Positions 20,159 to 32,350 are shown, counted from the stretch's first letter. The stretch: 64,000 nucleotides of DNA from Stramonita haemastoma (GCA_030674155.1 CM060336.1:1427842-1491841); one strand, 5' to 3'. Numbers and translations are program-made. Notes: generated from the letters alone by a model not told the origin.

Positions 20159-21369
20159 CTGCACAGAAAGAAACAAAGATGAAACATGCACTACAACACA
20201 TGACATGAATCAGAGTAGTTTACTGATAAACTGACAGACGCTATAGGCAAGTGGTTGAGACTGTTTGACTTCAACCTCATAGGTCCAAGAAGTCAAGGGT
20301 TCAAATCTCGGCCGCATCTGGTGAATTAAGGGTGGGTATTTTTACGATCTCCAAAGTCAACTTCAAGTGCAGACCTGCCAGTGCCTAATTTTTTTTAATT
20401 TTTTACATATGTACATGCAGGAGATAAAACATGCAAATCTTGTCAGTCATGTCAGCCTTCGGTGGGTTATGGAAACAAAAACAAACCCAGCATACATCCC
20501 TGAAGTCAGAATGCCGCTACCTCCATGGTGGGCAAATTCCCACAGAGTTACCTAAAAGCTCACTCCAATGCATCCAACAACAGAAAAAAAAAACCACCAA
20601 AAAACCTCCCCCCCCCCAAGCCGAAAATCCCCCCCCCCCCAGGTCATTTCATCCCCTGGTCACCTCACCTCCGCTGGCTGCCTTGGTCTCCCTGTGTCGG
20701 GCGTAGGCCTCCGCCATTCTCTTGATGTTGACCTTGGAGATGACCTCGTGCTCCACGATGCGGCGCGGATAGTCACGCCCGATCACACAGCCGGCTGCCT
20801 GCTGCACGGACAGCGGGGCCTGCCAGGGTTCGTAGATGAACTTCGCGGGGAACTTGCGCAGGATCGGCAAATACTTCCTGCAAAATGACGCCAGTCCAAA
20901 ATCAACTTCCTGTGAAGTCAGAGTCACAGCTGTCTTTTTTGTTTTTTGTTGTTTTTTTTTTTTAGTCAAAGCTGTCGGTCTCCCCCCACTTTCAGCTCCT
21001 CTCAGCTGCTAATTATTCCTTCCCATCCCAGCCCAGCTGTGTTAATTATATCAGAAACTGAACACACTTGGATTTGGTAAAAGATGAAAAATTTTTTTAA
21101 AAAAACAAACAAAAAAACACTATAAATTGTTATTAATTGCTTGAGTGTTGTATTGGTCAAATGCAAGCCCTTGATTTGCTTTTTTTACAAGTCATAGCGC
21201 TATGTAAATTCCAGGTATTATTATCATTATTATTTAAAAGTAAGGGGCGCACTAAAGTTAGCACTCTTGACTGATGAATGATGTTGGATTTGTGCGCTGT
21301 GGAGTATGGCTGCCTATATGGCGAGGTGCTTGAAAACAGTCACACACACACACACAAACACACACACAC

Positions 21370-21444
<75 letters not shown>

Positions 21445-24400
21445 CTTCCCCTACTTGATGTAGTCTCCATTCTTGTCTGTCTTTTTGCCGAAAGCCACAG
21501 GACTGTAGACTCTGAAGTACTGGTAGAAGAAGGCACTGGCAGACAGCCACATCCAGTTGCCTGCGTTCAGGCTCCAGTCTGCATCCAGCAACAGCTCCTC
21601 AAACACCTGGCACCACACAGGTAAGGTACAGGTAAAGGTACAGGTGTCCCATGACCTGTGTGGTTGTAGGGGAGCGAGGCGTCAGAGACCTCAGCATCTC
21701 TAGGGGCCAGCATATTGAGGGCGGCACCCTGCACATCCAACTTCGATGTGCGAAAGAATTATCATCTTTTAAGTCTTTTTGGAAAAAAAGGTGGAAGAAT
21801 GGACCAAGAAGGTAAAAAAAAATAGACATTACGTTTTTATTTGTCCAGTGTTTAATGAAGCTCGTAAAAAATGTTGACCAAAACATGACGCTAAACATCC
21901 AAACACTTTGAAGTATAACAACTCTTTTCTTCACCAAATAAGAAGTCTCTGCTCAATGTTGTAAAATGATTGATATGATCAGAAATAACATGTAAACTTT
22001 GTGAGTTTGATATGTGTAAACAGATGATTTTTTTGTTTGTTCTATTGTAACTGTTCAAATATTTAGTTACATGTTACATATATGTTGTTCAGTTATGATT
22101 TTGTTTATTGCTGTTATGTAAAATCCTCCATATCCCAAAAGGGATGACAGGGAATAAAGAATTTGAAATTTGGAAAATTTTACAAGAAGAAAAAGGAGCA
22201 AGGCAGAAACAAAGAGAGGGATAGAAAAGAGGGAATTCCTAGCACACAATTTCCAAACGGTGGGGATGCTGTTTATACTGACAGGCCCCTGGCATCCCAC
22301 GTGGGGACTCGCATGTGTTGAAACACCGGACAGGGAATGCAGACCTAGTCAGGATCATCCATGTATGTGACGGAGGCTGCAGCCGAGTGGTTAAGACCGT
22401 TCGACTTCAACCCTATGGGCCCTTAACGTCGTGGGTTTGAACCTTGGTAGAGTCTGGGAATGAAGAATGGGGATTTTCACATTCTTCAAGGTCAACTTCA
22501 AGTGCAGAACCTGCCAGTGCCTACATTCCTTTTGTGTATATATACACATGCAGAAGAACAGACATGCACGTTAAAGATCCACATAATCCATGTCAGCATT
22601 CAATGAGTTACAGAAACACAAACATACCCAACACATATCCCCAAAGTTGGAATGCGGCTACCTTCATGGTGGGCAAAAATGGCTGCATACACAAAAATCT
22701 CACCATTGGTGAACCTCAGAGCTCTAGCAAAGAACCAACAACAACAAAAATCCATGTATATGGTTCCAGTCCACAGCAGCTTTTAGAATCTGCACTAGAC
22801 AAAAACTGGTGGCAGTGCAGTAAAAAGACGAACCTTCTGACCCTCCTCCCAGGAAATCCAGAGGTCGCCCCTGGTGAGGAAGCAGGCCACAGCGTGACGG
22901 GCAAGATGGTGGATCCAGCCCTCCTGCCGCAGCTGCGTCATGATGGCGTCGATGAACGGGTAGCCTGTGCGCCCCTGTCAGCAAGCAAGGTAGCCAGTCA
23001 CACAGTATTCCCAAATCACACATGGTATCAGTCAACACACCACACAGGTCATTCCAACATCACACAGGTATCCAGCTCTCACACACACAGGTCATTCCAA
23101 CATCACACAGGTATCCAGTCAAACACACACAGGTCATTCACAACATCAGACAGATATCCAGTCCTCACACACACAGGTCATTCACAACATCAGACAGATA
23201 TCCAGTCAACACACACACAGGTCATTCACAACATCAGACAGATATCCAGTCACACACACACACAGGTCATTCACAACATCAGACAGATATCCAGTCCCTC
23301 ACACACACAGGTCATTCACAACATCAGACAGATATCCAGTCAAACACACACACAGGTCATTCACAACATCAGACAGATATCCAGTCACACACACACACAC
23401 ACAGGTCATTCACAACATCAGACAGATATCCAGTCTCTCACACACACAGGTCATTCACAACATCAGACAGGTATCCAGTCACACACACACAGGTCATTCA
23501 CAACATCAGGTGTACAGTCACACAGGTAATTCACAACAGGTATCCAGTCACGCACACAGGTAATTCACAACATCACACAGGTATCCAGTACACACACACA
23601 CACACACAGAGGTAATTCCCAACATCAGACAGGTATCCAGTCACACACACACAGAGTAATTCCCAACATCAGACAGGTATCCAGTCACACACACACGGTA
23701 ATCCACATCAGACGGTATCCATCACACACACACACAGTACCCCCATAGACAGGTGTGTGTGTGCTGTGTACCTGTCTCCAGGCCTCTAGGTACTGGGGGT
23801 TGGTGTCCCAGGGGATCTGGATACAGACGGAGTTGCCCTCCATGTGGTCAAAGTTGGCGGTGCCGGCAGCAGCAGTGTAGAAAAACTCGCGCCACAACAG
23901 CTGACCATGCAGCGACACCGGGGGCTGGGTGTGAACCTGACACCACAGAGAGAGAGAGAGAGGTACTGTGACATGTGTCCATACTTCTTCTTCTTCGTCG
24001 AATGCTCAGAAAGCAGAAAATGGACAAGAAGGAATGACAGGAAACAAAAGGAACAAGGCAGAAAGAGAGTGATGGAAGAGAGGACATTTCTAGCACAGAA
24101 TTTCCAGAAGGTGGGGATGCTATTTATGCTGAAATCCCCCCCCCCCCCCTGCAAGCCCCACAGGGAAAGCTGTGGATACTAAACACTTATCCCCCACTGT
24201 TGGAGTGTGGCCACCTTAATGGTGAAATATAAAACAGTTGCCTTCGCAAAATCTCACCATTGGTGAACTTCAGAGCTCTAGGCCAGTGACAAAAATTCAT
24301 TTAGAAAAAAAGAGATAGAATAAAAAAACACCCCACCACATGAACACCTCTCCCATCTCACCATCTATGTCATCAGATTCAGTGTTGGCTGTTACACTCC

Positions 24401-26872
24401 AAGATGCTGCTATATGCCTTCAACATGGCTGTGTTTTGTAGTTGCTGTTTGTTTGAGTTCTTATGTTTTTGTTTGGTTGCTGTGGTGTTTTGGTTTTTTT
24501 TTGTTTGTTTGGTTTTTTCAAATTTCCTCAGCTAGAGTCATTAAATCCACAGGGAACATTTTTAAAAACAAAATATTGATTAATACATAAGACTTCTCCC
24601 CCCCCCAAAAAAAACAACAACAACAAACAAACAAAACCTCCACCCCATCCAAACAACCAACAAAACAACAACCCACAAAAGAGAACAACATCCACTCCCC
24701 CCTCCCTCCACTTGCCCCTCCCCTCTAGGAAAACAACACCAATCAAAAAAAAACCAATCTGCCCCCCTCCCCCCAAAAAAACCCCAACAAACTAACAAAC
24801 AAATAAAGCAAGAAACAAACATCAGACAAAAAAAAACACCACCCAACATAAAAACAGCAAGTAAAACAAAAACAAGACATTCACAGTACAAAACTTTCTC
24901 TCAACACTGGAGACGCTGTCTCTGCAGAGAGAGCGCCCCCTACCCAGCATCCCCCGCACAAGGGGAGCTAACCTTGTTGAGTCTGTAGACCTCCAGCAGC
25001 TTGTAGTAGAAGCAGCGTGGCGACAGACAGCCGAACTTGAGGTAGGGGCTGAGGACAGTGGTGCTGGGCTCCAAGCTGTTGGGAGACGTCTGGGGCTTCT
25101 CGAATTTACACACCCAGTTCTGGACAACACACACACAATAATAATAATGATAATAATGATAATAATAATAGTAATAATAATAATAATAATAATACATGTA
25201 GGGGGACGGATAGCCTAGTGGTCAGAACATTGCGCTGGCAATTTGACGACCTGGGTTCGAGTCCGGTCGAGGAGATATTTCTCCTGGAGTTAACATCAGT
25301 GCTGACTCCACTCTCCCCAAAAGTCCTTCGGATGAGACTTAAAACCGAGGCCCCATGTGCGAACGCACGCAGAACATCTTGCCCACACGTTAAATCCTGT
25401 TCCGCTTTTCATAAGAGTAGGCCATCGTGTGCCGGTGGGAACAGATGACATTTACAAAACTACATACACATGGGGACTGGATGTAAAAAAGCATAAGAGT
25501 GCTTATTCCATTATCCTGAATATAAAAGAATAAAAGAAAATGAAATGAATATAGCGCTATATCTTGTAAAAACAAACCAAAGCGCTTACATTCGACCCAT
25601 ACAACACACAAGCAATCAACAACTATAGTTTAAGCAAATTTGAATGTACACACCCACGCACGCGCACACACACGCATGCACACAAGATTCAAGATTCAAG
25701 ATTTAATTTGCCTTTGACCCCTCTTGGGGCATGGAGGATTTCAGAAAACAAAATCAACTGTAACATATATAATTTGCATTAATAGAATATGTTCATACAC
25801 ACACACAACACAGTGCGTGCGCACTCACACACACTTACAAAGGTTATACACTGTGGCAGGTAGATATTGAAGGCAGGGACGGATAAGAAATGGAAACAGA
25901 AGAAGACAAAAATCTTAGGTTTGAAATAAGTTATGTCTGTTGTGATGGAGGTCAGTTTTAAATTTGATGTGAGGTTTGAACTCTTCCTGGGGTAAAAAAA
26001 AACAACACAAAAAAACACCCTCTTCCTGGGGTTTTACATTCAAGTTTCTCTCCCCCTTGGGGATGCTGGGGGCCTGTCAGTATAAACACCATCCCCACCT
26101 TCTGCAATTCTTTCTGGAAGTTCCCTCTTTTGATCACTCTCTTTGTTCTACCTTGTTCCTTTTCTTCATGTCATTTTCTTGTCTTTTTTTCTGCCTTCTT
26201 GGTCCATTCTCCTGCCTTTTTTTTTCCTTCAAAGACTTGAAAGATAACAATTCTCTCCCCTGCGAAGTCGGCAATCACTTGGCTTGACCTGTTTCTGAAT
26301 GTCAGCACAACGCATTCTTCACTCATAAAACAGACAACAACAGTTGCTATCTGAGCGTTTGATGAAGAAGAAGAATTCAATTTTGAATCTAACATCATAT
26401 GATAACTTTTCCTGTGATACTGAACCTTTCATTACTTCAACTTAGAAATCTAACATTATATCTAACGTTTCCTGTGTTTTTTTACATGCATGTTGTTTAA
26501 TCTGATATTTATTGTGTGTGAAATCAGAGGCCTTGAAATCTTAATTTTTCAACTGGAGATGGTAAAGTGACATGATTTGAATGATTACCATGACTGTTTT
26601 TCTTGACATTATACTGTGAAATAAAACTTTCCAATTATTTCATTTCCTTTATTTCATATTCAGTTATTGGCCTACTTGTTCTTGGCTTCATACTTGCTTA
26701 CATTCAACAACACTAATACACGCAGTAAGCACACAAACAATGCACAAACAATATAAAGCATAACTTGCATGACACACACACAACGTTGCACATCACACAC
26801 ACACAACACACTACAACCCCAAACACACGTGGACCATCTAGAAATAAAATTTGACTTCACACACACACAACA

Positions 26873-26903
<31 letters not shown>

Positions 26904-29560
26904 CAACACACACACACACACCACACACCAAACCCAACATTCACTGTCCATCTCAGCAAATGAAACGCCAAAACACAGCTGTAATAAACTCTGACATCTT
27001 ACAGTTTTTTTTAAATGCCTGTCCATCCTCTGCAGGGCCTCAGTCTCCCCTCCAGGATGCAAACGAGGCCCACACTCTGCCTCGACCTTGCCAAGGTCGG
27101 CCAGTGAGGGCACTCCATACATGTCACTGTGGTTCTTACCCACAGGTGTGCAACAATCTGAAACATGTTGGCTGCTCATGTTATAAAGTATGGGAAGAGA
27201 TATTAACAACAAACCAAAGCATGATAAAAAATCCTAACATTCACACCCACACATACACATATACTGTAACACATGTGCTTATTATTTCTTCTTGAAATAA
27301 AAGAATGTGACTTACACAACACACACACATCAATTAATACAAATGCTGTATTATAAGAAATTCAGATGTTTTTTTACTTTTCTCGGCTACAGCTCTGAGG
27401 TTCACAATGGTGACATTTTGCGTATGTAACCTTTTCGCCTACCACTAATGTAGCTGCGTTCTGACTTCAGGGATGTATGCTGGGTTTGTTCATGTTTCTG
27501 TAACCCACTGAACGCTGACATGAATGACGGGATCTTTAACGTGCGTATTTGATCTTCTGTATGAATACATATACATGAAGGGAATTAGGATAATTGCAGG
27601 TCTGCTCTTGAAGCTGACAGGAGAGACGATAAAAATCCCCAACCTTAATACACCAGACGCTGCCAAGATTTGAACCCACGACTTCATGGACCCATGGGAT
27701 TGAAGTCAAACGGTCTTAACCACTTGGCTACAGTGTCCATCAGATAATTTTTAAAACTTGATTCTTTTTACCTGTGAGGTGTTGTGTGGACAGGGTGCAG
27801 ACAGGTTGGGGGGGAGGCCCCAGTCGTGACAGCAGCTTCTGCAGCCCCTGGTAGGTCAACGGTGGAGATCCTCCATTTTTCTCTATCGTTCTATGCAGAA
27901 AAAACACCAACATGAAAACTAAAATCTAATTTTGAAAAATATTCATAAAGATAAAAGAGAAACAAAAATGTCAACCAACAAAAACTCCCCCAAACTAAAT
28001 AAATAGACAAATCCAAATTAAAAAAAACACAAAAAAAACCCTCAACATTTCAGGGGTGGGAAAGATCAGTGGTGAGAGCTTGAGTTCAGGATCTGATGGC
28101 CGAGTTTGCCCCACCACCATGGCAACAGTGTGAGGGGATGTTTCCCCTGGAGCTAGCATCAGCACTGACTCCACTCCCCCAAAATCCTTGATATGAGACT
28201 ATACACTGAGGTCCGTGACCAAATGCACAAAGACCATCTTGTACACACATTAAAATCTGCCCCACCTTTCCAAAGAGTAGGTAATTACATATTCCAGGTT
28301 CTTTTCAGATAAATAATCAGATTTTAAGAAAGAAACTGCACAGTAACCATCCATCCCCCCCCCCTCCAGAGAAAAGTGTTGAACTCTTGCATTAGCCAAA
28401 TTTAACAACACACATGAGGGGATAGCTAAGCGGTCAGAGCACTGGCTTTCCCCAAGAAAAAGTTAAGCAGCATAAAGCGTGGTTACCAGTTGGAGGGTGA
28501 CCGTTTACGCGCCTTGGCTTCAGCACAGTCCCACCAGTTCACCCAGCTGTCAATGGGTACCTGCCCTCGTTAGGGTCAGGGAAGGTAAAGCAGCGAGGGA
28601 GAGGAGATGGGCGCCGCCCTCAATATGCTGGCCCCTAGAGAAGCTGAGGTCTCTGATGCCTTGCTCCCCTACGACCACACAGGCTATGGGACACCATTAC
28701 CTTTACAAGAGAAATCTCCAGACGCCAAACACTCACTTGTCCACATCAAACAGGGTGTGGGAGACACACTTGACCACCTGCACGTCATGTGACCTGGCGA
28801 CCTCTTCCACCTCCTGGTCTCTCTGCCGGGCGTAGGGCTCCGTGTCCACCTCAAAGGTCAGCCGCGTGATCCTCCACTCCTTGAACAGCTTGGGAAACAT
28901 GTCTTGGGGTCTCCCCTTCACCACAAACAGTCTGAAACAAAGCCAAATCCCAGTTTGATCCAATTTTTTTTCACACGTTACAGCTCCAGATCAAATCAAA
29001 TCAAATCAAATCTTTTATATTTATTTCAAGATAATGAAGAAGCACTCATGTGCTTTTTTACATCCAGTCCCCAAAGTTTAACAAGGCTGAAATTTTGAGT
29101 ATGCGACCATTTTCCCATTATTAAGGTAGCGCATTCTTACTTCCAGGAATGATGTCTAAAAAAAAAAGGGGGGACACCAGTGTGCATGTGCTTTTTAAAA
29201 ATGTCTGTCATTTGTTCCCATCAGTACTTTAACAGGTATGTTCTTCTGAAAAGGCTGGACATGTGTGCAAGATGTTCTGCCATTTTTGTGCTTTGGAGTG
29301 GAGTCAGTACTGATGTTAATAGAAGAGAAAAAGGGCTTACCCAGTACACATGCACTGTGCGCAGTTGTATGTTTCTGTAAAACCAGTAATGGGTGATAGG
29401 AAGTTAAAGCGTTAATAGATGGTTGGTTACCCTATAGCAGGTTACCTGTAGGGAAAAGGTTAATTAATCATTACAACATCACATATGTATCATGTTCTTT
29501 CTGGTTTCTGCTTTTTTACATGCATTCATGAACATACAAGTGTTTCAGAGAAAAACAAGC

Positions 29561-29598
<38 letters not shown>

Positions 29599-29619
29599 CA
29601 CACACCCACACACACACAT

Positions 29620-29666
<47 letters not shown>

Positions 29667-29667
29667 A

Positions 29668-29705
<38 letters not shown>

Positions 29706-29852
29706 ATATATATATATAAATATATATATGCTTATCCCGGTTTCTGTGGCGTTTAGCGACTGACAGTCATAGACTCCCCTGGATAGGACGTAGTATATAT
29801 GTATGTATATCTATGTACATATGTATATTACATATTATATATATATTACATA

Positions 29853-29892
<40 letters not shown>

Positions 29893-29928
29893 TAATATAT
29901 ATATATAATATATATTGTGTGTGTGTGT

Positions 29929-29981
<53 letters not shown>

Positions 29982-30235
29982 CTATAATAATATATAATAT
30001 ACATATCAACTCACCTTGAGTTCAGTTTCTGCAGACCTGCATCCAAGTCTTGCAGCGACTCCAGGAGAAAACGCCATCGGTTGATTCCGACACGATAGTT
30101 ACTGGACTTGGCGAAGTAGGGATCGAGGAAGAAGACGGGGTAGATATGGGAGCCATCTTCACAGGCTGCCAGCAGAGCTGGGTTGTCATGCAGACGCAGT
30201 CCTTTGCGAAACCAGTGAATCGATCTCTGAGCCAT
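20082..30235 (-). CDS. phr6-4: (6-4) photolyase, complete ten-exon gene
   Basis: A nuclear flavoprotein that uses blue light and FADH- to reverse UV-induced (6-4) pyrimidine dimers. Exons on the minus strand in order are 30235-30015, 28931-28737, 27890-27772, 27157-27003, 25119-24973, 23936-23772, 22974-22834, 21606-21455, 20877-20669 and 20158-20082. They total 1581 bases, 527 codons including TGA, with every junction in phase. The N-terminal photolyase domain opens [18 protein letters not shown]. The FAD domain carries [20 protein letters not shown] with the two histidines expected in catalysis at residues 357 and 361. It continues [20 protein letters not shown] and [20 protein letters not shown], which are (6-4)-clade rather than clock-cryptochrome signatures. 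The C-terminus has a PKKRK nuclear-localisation motif at 507-511. Length fits the family (about 520-560). Repair rather than cryptochrome function is inferred from family similarity. Confidence 0.95.
20236..20580 (+). mobile_element. SINE family C copy in the last photolyase intron
   Basis: Head CTATAGGCAAGTGGTTGAGA with box-B GGGTTCAAATCTCG, body through ACTTCAAGTGCAGACCTGCC to TACCTCCATGGTGGGCAAAT. The head resembles a class II (Ser-like) tRNA. Confidence 0.85.
21340..21439. repeat. (CA)n microsatellite at a photolyase splice donor
   Basis: About 45 CA units ending within 16 bases of the donor at 21455 (gene strand TG). Confidence 0.97.
21625..21830. mobile_element. Family D fragment fused to a family E fragment
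   Basis: 21628-21730 is a reverse family D tail (GTGTCCCATGACCTGTGTGG ... TTGAGGGCGGCACCC), and 21735-21830 is a forward family E segment (CATCCAACTTCGATGTGCG ... AATGGACCAAGAAGG). The junction is abrupt. Confidence 0.75.
22140..22315 (+). mobile_element. Family E 3' fragment
   Basis: CAGAAACAAAGAGAGGGATA, GGGAATTCCTAGCACACAAT and GACAGGCCCCTGGCATCCC in order. Confidence 0.82.
22370..22745 (+). mobile_element. SINE family C copy in a photolyase intron
   Basis: Head GCTGCAGCCGAGTGGTTAAG with GTGGGTTTGAACC, and full body to CTAGCAAAGAACCAACAAC. This is one of the best preserved heads, resembling tRNA-Ser. Confidence 0.88.
23030..23740. repeat. ~40-bp minisatellite in a photolyase intron
   Basis: About 17 copies of a unit with CACACACAGGTCATTCACAA and CATCAGACAGATATCCAGTC, decaying in length toward the right. 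The long open frames through it are artefacts. Confidence 0.95.
23985..24300 (+). mobile_element. Family E copy followed by a family C tail
   Basis: 23985-24165 shows TCTTCTTCGTCGAATGCTCA, AAATGGACAAGAAGGAATGA and TTCTAGCACAGAATTTCCAG. 24190-24300 shows the family C end GGCCACCTTAATGGTG and ACCATTGGTGAACTTCAGAG. Confidence 0.78.
24480..24900. other. C/A-rich low-complexity intron sequence
   Basis: Runs of C and A with AACAA motifs; no coding signal in either strand beyond Gly/Val/Phe-rich artefact frames. The next photolyase exon starts at 24973. Confidence 0.7.
25139..25195. repeat. (ATA)n microsatellite
   Basis: About 18 AAT/ATA triplets starting some 20 bases from the photolyase acceptor at 25119. 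Confidence 0.95.
25203..25535 (+). mobile_element. SINE family B, full-length copy
   Basis: Head GACGGATAGCCTAGTGGTCA with box-B GGGTTCGAGTCC, body CTCCTGGAGTTAACATCAGT, CAAAAGTCCTTCGGATGAGA and tail CACATGGGGACTGGATGTAA, CTTATTCCATTATCCTGAAT. Used here as the family reference. Confidence 0.9.
25540..25990. other. Intron sequence with CA-rich patches
   Basis: Contains ATATAGCGCTATATCTTG, a short palindromic segment that recurs at 40455, 52430, 60335 and 61365, suggesting one more dispersed repeat. No coding signal. Confidence 0.6.
26035..26375 (-). mobile_element. Interspersed repeat family E, reverse copy
   Basis: GGGGATGCTGGGGGCCTGTC, TTTCTGGAAGTTCCCTCTTT, TTGGTCCATTCTCCTGCC and the ACAGACAACAACAGTTGCTA end. 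Confidence 0.86.
26845..26935. repeat. (CA)n microsatellite, interrupted
   Basis: Interrupted CA repeat located some 70 bases past the photolyase donor at 27003. Confidence 0.95.
27370..27742 (-). mobile_element. SINE family C, reverse full copy
   Basis: From TCGGCTACAGCTCTGAGGTT through GATCTTTAACGTGCGTATTT to head GTCTTAACCACTTGGCTACA. It ends some 30 bases from the photolyase donor at 27772. Confidence 0.9.
28060..28290 (+). mobile_element. SINE family B, partial copy
   Basis: CCCCTGGAGCTAGCATCAGC, CTGACTCCACTCCCCCAAAA, ATGAGACTATACACTGAGGT and CAAATGCACAAAGACCATCT in order. Confidence 0.75.
28410..28715 (+). mobile_element. SINE family D copy adjoining a photolyase exon
   Basis: Head GAGGGGATAGCTAAGCGGTC, body GGTTACCAGTTGGAGGGTGA, TCAATGGGTACCTGCCCTCG and tail CTTGCTCCCCTACGACCACA. 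It ends about 20 bases from the photolyase donor at 28737, inside the intron. Confidence 0.86.
28980..29340 (-). mobile_element. Mosaic of SINE family B and C fragments
   Basis: 29000-29065 family B tail (AGATAATGAAGAAGCACTCA, TTTTTACATCCAGTCCCC), 29090-29160 family C tail and 29170-29330 a diverged family B body. All in reverse orientation. Confidence 0.68.
29567..29990. repeat. (CA)n, (TA)n and (TG)n compound with a SINE A fragment
   Basis: CA repeats 29567-29665, TA-rich 29666-29725, a ~60-base family A fragment at 29730-29790 (GCTTATCCCGGTTTCTGTGG), more TA to 29915 and TG repeats to 29980, ending about 35 bases from the photolyase exon-1 donor at 30015. Confidence 0.92.
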
Positions 30236-30503
30236 GATCTACCTGCAATTTTCAGAAAAAAAAGAAAGAAAAAGATTTCACTTTTCATGCAATAAAACTG
30301 TCCTGTAAGGTCAAGACTTGAAGAAGTATTAAATTGTTAGGGTATTCAAATTTTGTTTTCTGTTTGCCTTTAATAATATTTCTCTCTATCTCTTAGTCTG
30401 GATTTATTTGAAACATATTTGTAAATACAAAAAGAAGCCTGTAGGTGAATGTTATGTATGACAAAAGAATTTGGAATGGGACTGGGAATGGGGGGGAGAA
30501 ACC

Positions 30504-30585
<82 letters not shown>

Positions 30586-30750
30586 GACAGAAAGATGGGG
30601 CTTTTAATTCTGGACCTGCCCTGCCTCACAAACCTACAATGTGCACATGATACACACAATGCACGTGCGTGCACGCACGCACGCGCGCACGCACACACAC
30701 TTGCACACACGCGCACGCACGCACGCACACACACACACACACACACACAC

Positions 30751-30790
<40 letters not shown>

Positions 30791-31260
30791 GTTACAACAC
30801 GTGTGTGCCGGGTTAGGCCGACCTGACCGACTAAAATATGTTTTCAAAACATGGTCTAATTTTACACCTTACACCGAAGGAAAAAGCTTACCAAATGTAT
30901 ATCAATCACACTGTTAGCCTAAGTGCTACTATAATGGCCCGTGTTCATTACTTACGCAGATCTAATCCAGGGAAAGATGTAATAAACAGTGAACCGCTAT
31001 TACATAGATCTCCCTTTGAGTCCACGAGGCAGCAGACGCCAAAATTACAAAACAATCTTGTCAGTTCATTCCAGGCTGGTATCATTCCCGTACAGGCCAC
31101 GACTTGGATACTAACATTGCCCTTCGATGTGCTCATTTCTGGTATACCCATTCGGGGCACCTTTTTTCCCGGGCTAATTTGTTACACAACAGTTTTGAAA
31201 ATCTGGAGCAGAATATGGACTGTGATGAATGAATGATTGAGTGAATGAACGAATAAGGTT
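30236..31260 (-). promoter_or_regulatory. Upstream region of the photolyase gene
   Basis: The start ATG at 30235 is preceded on the gene strand by TTGCAGGTAGATC, a possible acceptor of a 5' non-coding exon. Beyond the CA/CAA tracts, 30790-31240 is non-repetitive with higher GC, including CCGGGTTAGGCCGACCTGAC, and holds no recognisable protein. It could contain the first exon and promoter. This is inference from position and composition only. Confidence 0.35.
30506..30790. repeat. (CAA)n, (CA)n and GCAC-rich compound repeat
   Basis: CAA x15 at 30506-30551, CA to 30583, then alternating CG/CA at 30660-30725 and CA to 30787. It lies upstream of the photolyase start. Confidence 0.95.
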
Positions 31261-31429
31261 TTGATACACCATGGCAATTTTTTACTAATCTTTTAAATAT
31301 CATGGTTCTTCAGAATGCAATGCTAGTGATGTCATCATAAAGAAAACACTAAAAACAAATCAAGATCAACCTTGATATTCTCCGAACTAACAGAAAGGGA
31401 AAAAATGGTGCAATCAATCAATCAATCAA

Positions 31430-32110
31430 TCAACCAAATTCTTTTATTTCGAGGATAATGAATAAGCACTCTTGTGCTTTTTTACATCCAGTTCCCGTCC
31501 TTATTAGGAATAACATAATATAAAAAAACAACAACCTCTAGCTAAATAAAAAACAACAACCAAACAAAACAAAAAAACAACACGAAGACAATATGAAAAG
31601 GGAAAAAAACCGTGAAGACAACAATAAAATAGCAAGAAACACACACACAGAGCTGAAATAGACAATCAGCAAACAATGATGATTATGATTTTTTTTTTTA
31701 ATGAAGAAGAAAAAAACGCAAATAAGTAGCAAACAAGAAAAACATGTTGCAGACACTGCTGTTTCTCTTGTTTTAAAAAATACCCCCATGCATGAAAAAA
31801 AAGTCAACATATATATACAATTGGTTTTGTAATAAATGTTAAAATAGAATAAATTAAAGTAAATGGATAGGGATAACAAAACGGGAAGGGTCTGTAGGCT
31901 GTTTTCCAAAACTGTAACCAAGTAGACAGCCCCTGCTTGTTGTATAATTAGTCTACTTCTTGTTTTGTTCTTTTTCTTTTGGTGGTGGGGATGGGAACTT
32001 TTGTTTGGTGGGTGCTTTTATCTTTATAGAATTTTCTTTTTATTCATGTTCATGCAGTCTGTGTTTGGAGATTCAGAATGTTTACAATGAGCAGTAAACA
32101 GAGAAAGTCA
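31430..32110. other. AT-rich intergenic sequence with a SINE B tail
   Basis: 31440-31500 is a reverse family B tail (ATAATGAATAAGCACTCTTG). The rest is A/T-rich with no gene visible. Confidence 0.6.
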
Positions 32111-32350
32111 TTCAGATGAGATGCAGTTTTATAAATCTTGTCATCTCGGCATCTGTTCTCGCCGGCACACTTTGGACTTCTCTTACGAAAAGCGGAACAG
32201 GATTTAAAGTGTGCACAAGATGTTCTGCGTGCATTCGCACACGGGGGCCTTGGTTTATAGTCTCATCCGGAGGACTTTTGGGGAGAGTGGATTCAGCACT
32301 GATGTTAACTTCAGGGGAAAATGCCCTCGAACGGGAATCGAACCCGGGTC
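32110..32350 (-). mobile_element. SINE family B, reverse copy
   Basis: GTCATCTCGGCATCTGTTCT, AAGATGTTCTGCGTGCATTC, TCATCCGGAGGACTTTTGGG and head box B GGGAATCGAACCCGGGTCGT. Confidence 0.85.

Noticed and set aside
20649..20969. Photolyase ending at the stop codon at 20649
   Set aside because: A consensus donor lies 18 bases before that stop, and the downstream exon gives an in-phase, NLS-bearing tail with a total of exactly 527 codons; the stop is kept only as an intron-retention alternative.
22444..23615. Plus-strand open frames of 361 and 197 residues
   Set aside because: They run through a SINE C copy, an antisense photolyase exon and a 40-bp minisatellite; repeats of HSQHQTD-type residues reflect the array, not a gene.
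30838..31236. 132-residue plus-strand open frame
   Set aside because: No similarity I can name; starts next to CA repeats and is more likely photolyase upstream region.
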